Below, one piece after another: positions 20,024 to 28,046 of a stretch of 64,000 bases of DNA. Source of the stretch: VRUE01 sp963704505 (GTDB lineage: Bacteria > Actinomycetota > Thermoleophilia > Solirubrobacterales > 70-9); the NCBI GenBank assembly GCA_963704505.1, contig OY969912.1:2852001-2916000 (forward strand), given 5' to 3'. The notes under the pieces were generated by a model. That model saw only the letters and a program-made list of their open reading frames with translations. It did not search any database and was not told where the DNA came from. The position numbers and the translations under genes were made by a program. Each line of letters opens with the position of its first letter. Position 1 is the stretch's first letter.

Positions 20024-22384
20024 ATGAGAAAACAGTTCGCACTGACGATCGCGCTTGCCAGCTTTGGGCTGGTCACAGCCCTTGGCGTCGGCATGGCGGG
20101 AGCCGAACCCGACACGCAGGCGACCGCGCCGCTCGCGACCCCCGCCCTTCCGGTCGAAGCCGCCACTCCTCCCCCCGCCTGCTCCAACGGCCTCGACGAC
20201 GACGGCGACGGCCTGGTCGACGCCGAAGACCCGGACTGCTCCGAACCGGCCGATGACGACGAGGCCCCGGAAAGCAAGACCCCGGCCGAAGGCGAAGCCC
20301 TCCCCGCACCGGCACCCGCCCCCACTTCACCGGCGCCGACCGCCGCCGTCCCCGCGACCGGGATCCAGCAGGGCGCGACGATCGACGGCGGCAAGGTCAA
20401 GGCGGGCTCCGACAAGGCCCACCACAACCAGAGCCTCGGCGACACCAGCGGTGGCGGCGGCTCGACCGGGGCGATCTCGGCCCCGCCGGCGACGGCCGGC
20501 GTTCAGCCCCCGGCGGTCGGCATCAGCGGCGGCTCCTCCTTCGGCGCCGGCGGCTCCCCCACTCCGGCCAACACGAGCGCCACCTTCGCCGCCTTCGGCC
20601 CGACCCCGATCGGCGTCCCCAACATCCTCATCGACTCCTTCGAGATCCCACCCTTCCTGCTGCCGATCTACCAGGCCTGCGGCACCGAGTACGGGATCCC
20701 CTGGGAGGTGCTCGCCTCGATCAACAAAATCGAGACCGGCTTCGGCACCAACCTCAACGTTTCCACCGCCGGCGCGGTGGGCTGGATGCAGTTCCTGCCC
20801 TCGACCTGGGAGACCTACGGGGTCGACGCCAACGGCGACGGGCGCAAAGACCCCTACAACCCGGTCGATGCGATCTGCGCCGCGGCCAGCTACCTGAAGG
20901 CCGCCGGCGGGGCCAAGCACCTCTATGACGCGATCCTCGCCTACAACCACGCCGACTGGTACGTGCAGGAGGTCCTCCTCTATGCCCAGGCCTACGGCAA
21001 ACTCCCGGCCGCCCTGGTCGGGTCGCTGACCGGCCTCACCGAGGGCGCCCATTTCCCGGTCGCCGCCGACGCCAGCTACGCCGACGACATCTCGACGCGG
21101 GCGGCGCTGAAGCGCGCGACCCCCGACGAGCGGGCTAAGTACGGCAACGCCGCCGACGTCGTCACCTCCTCCCCGACCCGGCGCGGGATCAACATCTTTG
21201 CCGCCCAGGGGGCGCCGGTCGTCGCCGTCAACGACGGCATCATCGAAAAAGTCGGCAGCAACGACAAACTCGGCAAGTACGTGGTCCTCGAGGACGCCTA
21301 CGGCAACCGCTACACCTACGCCGAGCTCGGCAAGGTGGTCCGCAAGCACCGCTCGGTGGTGATGCCGACCGGCAAGGAGAAACGGGTCCCGGTCGACAGC
21401 GAAGACATCCGGCCCCGCCTCTTCGCGCTGCCCGGCCGCGATGCCTCCGACCGCTCCACGGACGCCGCCGAGGCCGAGCCGCAGAAGGAAGCCCGCGAAA
21501 GCGTCGACCGGGCCGCCTCGATCGGCGCCGACGGAACCCTAAAGGTCGGGTCGAAGGTTATAGCCGGGACGGTTCTAGGTCGGATCGGCGGCGACAACGG
21601 CGGAGTCGATCCGCACATCAACTTCTCGATCCGCCCGGCCGGCAAGGGAGCACCGCGGATCGACCCGAAGCCGATCCTCGACGGCTGGAAGCTGCTCGAG
21701 GCGACCGCGATCTACCGCGCCAAGGGCAAGAACGTCTTCTCCGCGGACCTCGGCGGAGCCGGCGTCCTGCTCCTCTCCAAGGAGGAGCTGCAGAAGCGGG
21801 TCCTCTCCGACCCGCACCTTGAAATCTACGAATGCGGTCGCCAGAACATCGCCAACGGCGAAATCGACCGCCGCGTCCTCGCCATGCTCGAGTACCTGGT
21901 CTCGAAAGGCTTCGACATGACGATCACCTCGCTCAAGTGCGGCCACAGCTACCTGAGCTCCTCCGGCTACGTCTCCGAGCACTCGACCGGCGACGCGGTC
22001 GACATCGCCGTGATCGACGGCGTCCCGGTGACCGGCCACCAGGGGCCCGGAACGCTGGCGGACGAGCTGATCAAAACGGTGCTCCAGCTCCAGGGCACGA
22101 TGCACCCGCACCAGGTGATCTCGCTCGAGGACCTTCCCGGGGAAACCAGCTTCGCCCTCCCCGATCACTACGACCACGTCCACGTCGGCTATCACCCGCT
22201 CAGCGGGCCGTTCGACCAGCAGTTCAACGCGATGCTCAAGCCGGCGCAGTGGGCGCGGCTCACCCACCAGCTCGACCAGATCGAAAACCCGGAAGTGTCG
22301 ACCAAGGCATCGGGTTTCGCGGTCCCCGACAAGGTCGCGCCGGCCAAGCCGGCAAAGTCCGGTGGCACCGGCAGCGGCGACTGA
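20024..22384 (+). CDS. secreted multidomain cell-wall hydrolase: transglycosylase + degenerate M23 + M15-like
   Basis: A 786-residue exported protein. After a signal peptide (MRKQFALTIALASFGLVTAL, cleavage near AGA) come a Ca2+-loop-like repeat with Cys (NGLDDDGDGLVDAEDPDC), a long Pro/Ala/Gly linker, a lytic transglycosylase domain (about residues 205-310; catalytic Glu in INKIETGFGTN, plus GAVGWMQFLPSTWETYG), an M23/LytM-like domain (about 375-560) and a C-terminal domain with the M15 D,D-peptidase pattern SEHSTGDAVDIAV and DHYDHVHVGYHP. The M23 part has lost metal ligands: RRGINIFAAQG instead of HxGxDI and HINFSI instead of HxHFEI, so it may be a binding or activating module. The ATG at 20024 is preferred over 19964 because it starts at the signal peptide. 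Confidence 0.88.
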   Translation: MRKQFALTIALASFGLVTALGVGMAGAEPDTQATAPLATPALPVEAATPPPACSNGLDDDGDGLVDAEDPDCSEPADDDEAPESKTPAEGEALPAPAPAPTSPAPTAAVPATGIQQGATIDGGKVKAGSDKAHHNQSLGDTSGGGGSTGAISAPPATAGVQPPAVGISGGSSFGAGGSPTPANTSATFAAFGPTPIGVPNILIDSFEIPPFLLPIYQACGTEYGIPWEVLASINKIETGFGTNLNVSTAGAVGWMQFLPSTWETYGVDANGDGRKDPYNPVDAICAAASYLKAAGGAKHLYDAILAYNHADWYVQEVLLYAQAYGKLPAALVGSLTGLTEGAHFPVAADASYADDISTRAALKRATPDERAKYGNAADVVTSSPTRRGINIFAAQGAPVVAVNDGIIEKVGSNDKLGKYVVLEDAYGNRYTYAELGKVVRKHRSVVMPTGKEKRVPVDSEDIRPRLFALPGRDASDRSTDAAEAEPQKEARESVDRAASIGADGTLKVGSKVIAGTVLGRIGGDNGGVDPHINFSIRPAGKGAPRIDPKPILDGWKLLEATAIYRAKGKNVFSADLGGAGVLLLSKEELQKRVLSDPHLEIYECGRQNIANGEIDRRVLAMLEYLVSKGFDMTITSLKCGHSYLSSSGYVSEHSTGDAVDIAVIDGVPVTGHQGPGTLADELIKTVLQLQGTMHPHQVISLEDLPGETSFALPDHYDHVHVGYHPLSGPFDQQFNAMLKPAQWARLTHQLDQIENPEVSTKASGFAVPDKVAPAKPAKSGGTGSGD

Positions 22385-23264
22385 GCCCCTGTCCCGGCTC
22401 TTCGGATTCGCCCAGTTCGACCTTGCCGGAGCCCTTGCCCTCGCCGACGGCCGCTACCTCGTAAGGGGCGACGACGAGGGCGGTGAGGAGCGTGAGAGCG
22501 TTCTCGTGATCGAAACCCTGGCGGCGCTCCCCTTGCCTGGGCGTCGGCGCCGTCGCCCGCGGCCGAGCGAGGCCGACGCCGAGCCGCCCCGACTTCCACT
22601 CTGCAGGGCGACGGCGGTCATCGCCGACCGGCCCTTCGAGGAGGGGGCCGCAGCCTCGGCCTGGCTGGGTTCGCTGCTCGAGTCCGAGGAGGAGCTCGAG
22701 GACTTCGTCGTCCGCGGGGTCGCCCTCCTGAACCGCGCCCTGCACGCTCAGGCGCTCGCCGCCGCCGATCCGCGCCAGCGCCAGATCGCGGCGCAGGAGG
22801 CGATCGCGGTGAGGGTCGGCTACGCCAGCGGCGAGGAGGCCGCGGCCGGGCACCACAGCTCCGCCGAGCTGGTCGACATGCGCGACCGTGGCTCGCGGCG
22901 GGCCCGGCGTGCCGAGGAGCTGCGCCCGCAGGAGCGGGTCGCAGCGATCCTCGGCGGGAAGGAGAGCTTCGACCCCTGCGAGACGCTGATGCTGAGAATC
23001 CGCGCCGACCTCGACGCGGGGCGCCGGCGCGAGGCGGCACTGCAACTGCCGGCGGCGATCGAGGCGATCCTCGCCGGGCCGCCCGGCGCGACCGGCGACG
23101 CCGAGGACATGGCCGCCCTACGCGGTCGGGCCGCAGAAGCGAAGGCGGCGGCGGGCGCGGCGCTGGCCGGCGAGCCGAGCGCCGAGCAACTCGCCTCGGT
23201 GTCCGAGCTTCTGGCGACCGGCGAGCGGGTCCTGCGGCGCCGACGCGTCCTGCGCGGCGGCTGA
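22362..23264 (+). CDS. uncharacterised protein, 300 residues
   Basis: No family recognised. GTG at 22362 overlaps the end of the hydrolase gene by 23 nt, suggesting coupled expression. The first 55 residues look folded (LFGFAQFDLAGALALADGRYLVR, then VLVIETLAALPLPGRR), followed by a basic patch and long Ala/Glu/Arg-rich helices (residues about 95-300) including ESEEELEDFVVRGVALLNRAL. No signal peptide or membrane segment, so probably cytoplasmic. Codon third positions are G/C-rich like the neighbours, supporting real coding. A role tied to the hydrolase is only inferred from the overlap. Confidence 0.65.
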   Translation: MAPAAATEPLSRLFGFAQFDLAGALALADGRYLVRGDDEGGEERESVLVIETLAALPLPGRRRRRPRPSEADAEPPRLPLCRATAVIADRPFEEGAAASAWLGSLLESEEELEDFVVRGVALLNRALHAQALAAADPRQRQIAAQEAIAVRVGYASGEEAAAGHHSSAELVDMRDRGSRRARRAEELRPQERVAAILGGKESFDPCETLMLRIRADLDAGRRREAALQLPAAIEAILAGPPGATGDAEDMAALRGRAAEAKAAAGAALAGEPSAEQLASVSELLATGERVLRRRRVLRGG

Positions 23265-23272
23265 GCGGCCGC

Positions 23273-23938
23273 TCAGAGAACGAGGTTGGCGGCGACGACC
23301 TCGTCGAGCAGGCTCTCGGCGAGGTGGTCGGCCTCCTCGAGGGTGACGCCGTCGATCGAGGGGATGCCGATCACGGTCAGCCCGGCGGCGCGGGCGGCAG
23401 CGACCCCGGTCGGCGAGTCCTCGAGGGCGACCACATCGGGGCCCGCCTCGACCCCCAGCCGTCGGCAGGCCTCCAGGTAAGGATCCGGGGCAGGCTTTGG
23501 GGCGGCGACCTCGTGGGCGCTGACGACGACGTCGAAGTGGTCCTCGAAGCCGACGATCTGGAGCGAGCGCTCGACGAAGGGAAGCGGCGAGTTGGACACG
23601 AGCCCGATCGGCGTGCCCCGCTGTCTCAGCGTGTGAAGGAGCTCGCGGGCACCCAGCATCGCCTCGACGCCGTGCTCGAGCTCGGCGACGACCAGGCCGT
23701 TGAGCTCCTCGATCAACTCAGCTGCACGGCCGGGCTCGCCCAGCCTCCGTTCCAAAACGCCACCGGCGATCTCGGCCGAGGTGCCGACCAGCTCGCGCTT
23801 GTCGGCGGCGTCGAACTCGGTGTCGCGGCGCCGGAACAGATCCTGCTCGGCCCGGGTCCAGACCGACTCCGTGTCGAGGAGGAGACCGTCGTTGTCGAAA
23901 ACCACGGCTTGGGGCGGCGCCTGCATGGCGTGCAGCAT
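23273..23938 (-). CDS. HAD-superfamily hydrolase, beta-phosphoglucomutase-like
   Basis: Small-molecule phosphatase or phosphomutase of HAD subfamily IA. The 221 residues carry motif I FDNDGLLLDTE (both catalytic Asp), a helical cap, motif II LVSNSPL, motif III Lys (APKPAPDPYLEA) and motif IV ALEDSPTGVAAARAAG. The DxDGxLxDTE form and EDSxxG end match the PGMB/2-deoxyglucose-6-phosphatase-like group; the actual substrate is not predictable. Starts at 23938 or 23926 are both possible with no clear ribosome site. Convergent with the gene before it, 8 bp apart. Confidence 0.88.
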   Translation of the reverse strand: MLHAMQAPPQAVVFDNDGLLLDTESVWTRAEQDLFRRRDTEFDAADKRELVGTSAEIAGGVLERRLGEPGRAAELIEELNGLVVAELEHGVEAMLGARELLHTLRQRGTPIGLVSNSPLPFVERSLQIVGFEDHFDVVVSAHEVAAPKPAPDPYLEACRRLGVEAGPDVVALEDSPTGVAAARAAGLTVIGIPSIDGVTLEEADHLAESLLDEVVAANLVL

Positions 23939-23949
23939 AGGGTTGCGGC

Positions 23950-24423
23950 GTGGCCTTTCATGTCGAGATCAGCCAGGCGATGCGCCACGCCCGTGTCTTC
24001 AACCTCGACGAGGATGACCTGCGGGCGAAAATCACCGGGCCCTGGCTGGAGGACCGCACGATCGAGATGGGCGACCAGGAATGGCGCCCGGGCGAAAGCA
24101 GCCTGAGAATCCTCGAGGGGCCCCATATGGACCCCCCCGACCTCTCCTTCGGACAGGGCTGGGGCAACGCCGCGCGCAAGTCGGAGGACGTCACCCGCCG
24201 GGCCCTCGAGGAGGCGCCGGCCCCCCGGGTTCCCGACGCCTTCGTGATCGAGGTCGAGTCACCCGAGAGCGTCACTGCGGACCTCGTCGCCGGCCAAGGC
24301 GGCCGCGCGATTCCGTGGAGCGAGGCCCGGGAGCGGGTCGACGGCCGCGACCCGGAGGTCGCGGCCGTGATCCTCGTTACTCGGCGGCGGGAGCCACCGG
24401 GGCCGCCTGAGACCCGAAGTTGA
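23950..24423 (+). CDS. uncharacterised protein, 157 residues
   Basis: No family recognised. GTG at 23950 is 11 bp from the divergent HAD start. The sequence looks folded and soluble in its first half (HVEISQAMRHARVFNLDEDD, EWRPGESSLRILEGP) and has a conserved-looking VPDAFVIEVESPESV segment later. Its last 47 nt run into the end of the convergent universal stress gene, unusually long for a tail-to-tail overlap, so the C-terminal 15 residues (Arg/Pro-rich) may not be constrained. Confidence 0.6.
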   Translation: MAFHVEISQAMRHARVFNLDEDDLRAKITGPWLEDRTIEMGDQEWRPGESSLRILEGPHMDPPDLSFGQGWGNAARKSEDVTRRALEEAPAPRVPDAFVIEVESPESVTADLVAGQGGRAIPWSEARERVDGRDPEVAAVILVTRRREPPGPPETRS

Positions 24424-25066
24424 TCGCCGCGCCGCGCGGGGTCACGATCACCGGGAAGGTCGCCGCCTCGACCGCGTAGTCGCTTGCGGCGCTGAGCACG
24501 ACTTTGCCCTCCGGGGCCTCGGGCCGCGAACCGACGACCAGCAGGTCGACCCGGGCTCCGGGCTGGAAGTCGACAGCGGTCGCGCCGAGCGCCGAGGCGA
24601 GGCTCTCCGCGGTCGCGCGCGCGGCCGGGTCGCCCTCGTCGATGACGCCCACCGTGTTGATGCTGACCGCGGGGTTCTCACGCAGGCCGGCGGGGGCGAC
24701 GGCGATCGCCGAAGGGCCGCCGAGCAGCAGTTTGTGGGCGGAGATGCCGGGCTTGAGCGTGCCCACCGCGGTCCGGTACTCCGAGCCGAAGACGATCACG
24801 TCCGCGTCCTCGCTCTGGGCCAGCTCTTCGAGGCCGACGCTGGTGCCCGGGTTGACGACCACCTGCTGGGGCATGTCCGGCGTGCCGACCGAGGCAGCTC
24901 CGCGGGCGAGTAGCTCCTTGGCCGCGTCTTCCTCGAGCGATTCGCCGAAGGAGTGGCGGACGTAGGCGAGCGACAGCTCGGCGCCGGAGAAGGCGAGCAG
25001 CCTGCCCAGGGCGAGCGCGTCGCGGTCGTTGTCGGTGTCGTCGTAGGAAACGATGATCTTGACCAT
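24377..25066 (-). CDS. universal stress protein (UspA family)
   Basis: A 229-residue cytosolic protein with two Usp-like halves. The first begins MVKIIVSYDDTDNDRDALALG and has VIVFGSEYRTAVGTLKPGISAHKLLLGG, matching the G-2x-G-9x-G(S/T) nucleotide motif of ATP-binding Usp proteins in spacing; the second half (about residues 140-215) repeats the fold with LLVVGSRPEAP. The start at 25066 has a strong AAGGAGG site 7-8 nt upstream; a 17-residue upstream extension is unlikely. Divergent from the LysR gene with 104 bp between starts, a layout consistent with control by that regulator. Confidence 0.85.
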   Translation of the reverse strand: MVKIIVSYDDTDNDRDALALGRLLAFSGAELSLAYVRHSFGESLEEDAAKELLARGAASVGTPDMPQQVVVNPGTSVGLEELAQSEDADVIVFGSEYRTAVGTLKPGISAHKLLLGGPSAIAVAPAGLRENPAVSINTVGVIDEGDPAARATAESLASALGATAVDFQPGARVDLLVVGSRPEAPEGKVVLSAASDYAVEAATFPVIVTPRGAAINFGSQAAPVAPAAE

Positions 25067-25143
25067 CAGGTGCCTCCTTGAAGTGGGTGGATTCGAAGCT
25101 CGCGGCGATCGTGGCACGGGCCCGGCATTAGCACAAGTGTTTT

Positions 25144-25157
25144 TAGAGATATCTACA
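25144..25157. promoter_or_regulatory. LysR-type binding site candidate
   Basis: TAGAGATATCTACA in the gap between the divergent universal stress and LysR genes: an 8-bp perfect core AGATATCT flanked by T and A, close to the T-N11-A LysR box. It sits 14-27 bp before the LysR ATG in an A+T-rich island, so it probably overlaps the promoter. Confidence 0.4.
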
Positions 25158-25170
25158 ATCGTTTTTGCTT

Positions 25171-26112
25171 ATGTTGAATGTGAACCGGCTCAACGTCTTC
25201 CGCGAGGTGATCGAACGCGGCTCTTTCTCAGACGCCGCCGACGCCCTCTCCTACTCGCAGTCCGCCGTCTCCCAGGCGATCGCGACGCTCGAGGAGGAAG
25301 CGGGGGCGGCGCTGATCGAGCGCAGCCGTGGCGCCGTCGGCCCGACCGCCGCCGGCGCCTCCCTCGTCGCCAACGTCGGCGGGATCCTCGGCCAGATCGA
25401 AGCCGCCGAGGATGAGATCGCGGCGATCACCGCCGGCCGCGGTGGGCATCTGCGCACCGCCTCCTTCCCGACCGCCGGCGCCACCCTGATGCCACAGGCG
25501 ATAGCCGGGTTCCGCGCCTCGCACCCCGGAGTCGAGGTGAGCCTCGCGGAGGGGGAGCCGGAGGAGATCGCGCCGCGCCTGCGTGCCGGTGAGTTCGACC
25601 TCGTCCTGCTCTTCGAGTTCGCCGGGATCGGCGAGCGACTGAGCGCCGGGATGCGGCGCTTCGAGCTGTTCGAGGACCCGCTGCACCTCGTGCTGCCGGC
25701 GGATCACCCCCTCGCCCGACGCCGGAAGGCCCCAGCCCTCGCCGACCTCGCCGACGCGGCCTGGGTCCAGACCTCCGCCTCGACCCCGTGCGCCCGCCAC
25801 GTGATCCGCTCCTGCCACGCCGCCGGCTTCGAGCCGCGGATCGCCTTCGAAAGCGACGACTACGCGACCGTGCAGGGCCTCGTCGCGTCGGGAGTCGGCG
25901 TCGCCCTGATCCCGAGGCTCGCCCTCTCGACGATCCGACCCGACATCGTCATCCGCGAGCTGGCGCCGAACAGCCCGGTGCGAAGTGTCTTCGCGGCCAC
26001 GCCGCGCTCGGCCGCGGCGACTCCGGCGGTGGCGACGATGCTCGACATCCTCCGGGAGACGACAAAGAGCCGCCCCCGAGGGACCATCGGGGGCGGCTCT
26101 TCTTTGTCGTAG
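25171..26112 (+). CDS. LysR-family transcriptional regulator
   Basis: A 313-residue regulator with an N-terminal HTH (residues 3-62: NRLNVFREVIERGSFSDAAD, then SQSAVSQAIATLEEEAGAAL) and a periplasmic-binding-like effector domain (about 90-300) with typical LVLPADHPLARR and GLVASGVGVALIPRLAL segments. ATG at 25171 is preferred over TTG at 25165. The final 17 codons are formed by a strong inverted repeat, so the C-terminus (Arg/Gly/Ser-rich) is shaped by a terminator rather than by protein function. The divergent universal stress gene is the most likely target beside autoregulation; the ligand is unknown. Confidence 0.9.
   Translation: MLNVNRLNVFREVIERGSFSDAADALSYSQSAVSQAIATLEEEAGAALIERSRGAVGPTAAGASLVANVGGILGQIEAAEDEIAAITAGRGGHLRTASFPTAGATLMPQAIAGFRASHPGVEVSLAEGEPEEIAPRLRAGEFDLVLLFEFAGIGERLSAGMRRFELFEDPLHLVLPADHPLARRRKAPALADLADAAWVQTSASTPCARHVIRSCHAAGFEPRIAFESDDYATVQGLVASGVGVALIPRLALSTIRPDIVIRELAPNSPVRSVFAATPRSAAATPAVATMLDILRETTKSRPRGTIGGGSSLS
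26061..26108 (+). terminator. strong terminator hairpin embedded in the end of the LysR gene
   Basis: Left arm 26061-26079 and right arm 26087-26108 pair over 11 bp (GCCGCCCCCGA/TCGGGGGCGGC) and, after a 3-nt bulge, 8 more bp (GACAAAGA/TCTTTGTC), loop GGGACCA. The LysR stop codon is just beyond, at 26110-26112, so the whole element is coding. Confidence 0.75.
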
Positions 26113-26113
26113 C

Positions 26114-26139
26114 GCCTGTCCGGTGTTCAGGGGACAGGC
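26114..26139 (-). terminator. stem-loop between LysR and amt (convergent)
   Basis: GCCTGTCC (26114-26121) and GGACAGGC (26132-26139) form an 8-bp stem with a 10-nt loop. Read on the minus strand it follows the amt stop by about 20 bp. A second stem, GGGGGCT/AGCCCCC (26156-26175), contains the amt stop codon. No T run. Confidence 0.45.
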
Positions 26140-26160
26140 TGTTTGGCGCCTCTCCGGGGG

Positions 26161-27513
26161 CTAGGAGGAGCCCCCGGCTGCCGGTGTGGGAGCGGCGGGA
26201 ACCCCGTCGGGGTACCCGAGAGACGGCACATCCGACGGGTAGACCTCGTGCCCGTGGACGGCGATGTCGCCGACCTCCATGTCCTCATCGCTCATTCTCA
26301 GCGGCACCACGAGGCCCACCAGCTTGAGCAGGATGAACGTGCCGATCGCCGAGAAGACGATCACCCACAGGGCGGTGTAGGCCTGGACGCCGAGCAGGTG
26401 CAGCCCGCCGCCCGAGATCAGGCCTTCGTGTTCGCCGGCCATCAGCTTGTTGGCGAAGATGCCGACCATGAGACCGCCGACGACTCCGGCGAACCCGTGT
26501 GTGTAGACCACCCCGAGGGTGTCGTCGACATTCCTGAACGGTCGTACTCGGCTCAGATAGTTGAGCGCGAAGTACACGATCACGGAGGCGACGACGCCGA
26601 TGATGATCGCGCCCCAGCCGTTGACGAAACCGGCTCCTGGGGTGATCGCCACGAGACCGACGATCATGCCGTTGACACTGCCGATCAAGCTCGGCTTGCG
26701 CCCGGTCATGTAGTCGAGGCCGACCCAGACGAGGAAGGCGACCGCGGTACAGAGGTTGGTGTTGAGTATCGAAGCGGAAGCGATTTCGCCGGCGCTGTAC
26801 CAGTCACCGCCGTTGAAGCCGTTCCAGCCCATCCACAGCAGCCCGGCGCCGATCGCGACCATTGCCAGGTTGTTCGGAGCGTCGACCTCTCGGTCGCGTT
26901 GCAGACGCGGCCCGATCACGGCGGCGGCTATGAAGCCGGAGACGCCGGCGGCGAGGTGGATGACATACCCACCCGAGTAGTCGATGGCGCCCTTCATCGC
27001 GAAGAAGCCTCCGCCCCAGATCATGAAGGCGTTGATCGTGTAGATCAGAAGCGTCCAGAGGGCGACGAACGGGATCCACGCCTTGAAGTTGAACCGCCCG
27101 AGCACAGACCCGAGCATCAACAGGGGTGTGATCGCCGCGAAGACGATCTGGAAGTAGGCCAACGTCGACATCGGGAAGAGGAATTCTTCTTCCGGTAGGT
27201 CCCCGATGTGCGCCTGTTCGAGCAGGTTGTGGCTATTCAGGATCGCGCCTGGCTTCCCCCACATGTTTCCGAAGAAGCCGCTGGTCGCCCCGAAGATGTG
27301 CATCGGCTCTCCGAATGCCAGCTTGAAGCCGACCAGCACCCAGAGGATGAGCACGACCGCGAAGGCGACGAACGCCATCATCATCGAGTTGACGGACCAA
27401 CGTTTCTGCATGACGCCGCCGTAGAGAACGACCAATCCCGGCACGCTCATCAGCCCCACCAAGGTGGCTGCCGTGAGCTGCCAGGAATTGGCCCCTTCGC
27501 TCAGATATTCCAT
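26161..27513 (-). CDS. amt: ammonium transporter, Amt family
   Basis: Trimeric membrane channel for ammonium/ammonia. The 450 residues contain 11 predicted membrane segments and both pore histidines (GYVIHLAAGVSGF and VYTHGFAGVVGG). The cytosolic C-terminus keeps the regulatory pattern seen in PII-controlled Amt proteins (DEDMEVGDIAVHGHEVYP), followed by a Pro/Ala tail. There is no signal peptide before TM1. ATG at 27513 has an AAAGGAAG site 13 nt upstream. Unlike most bacteria, no glnK gene is adjacent; the only PII gene in the window is at 18369. Convergent with the LysR gene. Confidence 0.95.
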   Translation of the reverse strand: MEYLSEGANSWQLTAATLVGLMSVPGLVVLYGGVMQKRWSVNSMMMAFVAFAVVLILWVLVGFKLAFGEPMHIFGATSGFFGNMWGKPGAILNSHNLLEQAHIGDLPEEEFLFPMSTLAYFQIVFAAITPLLMLGSVLGRFNFKAWIPFVALWTLLIYTINAFMIWGGGFFAMKGAIDYSGGYVIHLAAGVSGFIAAAVIGPRLQRDREVDAPNNLAMVAIGAGLLWMGWNGFNGGDWYSAGEIASASILNTNLCTAVAFLVWVGLDYMTGRKPSLIGSVNGMIVGLVAITPGAGFVNGWGAIIIGVVASVIVYFALNYLSRVRPFRNVDDTLGVVYTHGFAGVVGGLMVGIFANKLMAGEHEGLISGGGLHLLGVQAYTALWVIVFSAIGTFILLKLVGLVVPLRMSDEDMEVGDIAVHGHEVYPSDVPSLGYPDGVPAAPTPAAGGSS

Positions 27514-27686
27514 TTAACTGGCGCTTCCTTTCTTTGAATTAGGGCAATCTCCGGGCCCATCGCTACTGGTCATCACCCTTTCGCCGCCGCCCCTCCAGCG
27601 ATAGGTACAACTGTCCAAAGATCGACGCCAAACGTTCGCCCGGATGGAGAAATCGGGCCTCCGCGGAGGCGGTAAGGTGCCGCCCC

Positions 27687-28046
27687 ATGCCCCTTGAAGG
27701 ACATTACGAGCGTCAGACAACCCCGCTCTACAAGCTCAGCCCACGCGAGCTGAAAGCGGCCTTCGGCGCCCTCGCCGTGACCCTGATCGCGATGGTCATC
27801 GTGGTCGTGCTCACGGTCGGAGACAGCAACCCGCCGACCCCGATGGGATGCATCAGCACCAGCGTGGCAGGGGTCGTCGGAGCCGAAACGATCAGCGGTT
27901 GTGGCAAGGAAGCGGAAGCGAAATGCGCCCACGCCTCGCAATTCGACAGCGCCCGCTCCGACACGGTGATCGCCGAGTGCGAAGCGCAGGGCGTGCCGCT
28001 GACCGGCAACGCGAACGACCGGTCGCTGTTCCTCCGAAAGGGCTAG
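27687..28046 (+). CDS. small membrane-anchored protein with four cysteines, unknown function
   Basis: A 119-residue protein not recognised from any family. After a short basic cytosolic N-terminus (YERQTTPLYKLSPRELKAAF) there is one membrane helix (about residues 27-45, LAVTLIAMVIVVVLTV), then an outside domain with four Cys (near residues 54, 71, 79 and 97) that could form two disulfides. Divergent from amt (173 bp). Its TAG stop shares CTAG with the convergent sirtuin gene. Confidence 0.7.
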   Translation: MPLEGHYERQTTPLYKLSPRELKAAFGALAVTLIAMVIVVVLTVGDSNPPTPMGCISTSVAGVVGAETISGCGKEAEAKCAHASQFDSARSDTVIAECEAQGVPLTGNANDRSLFLRKG

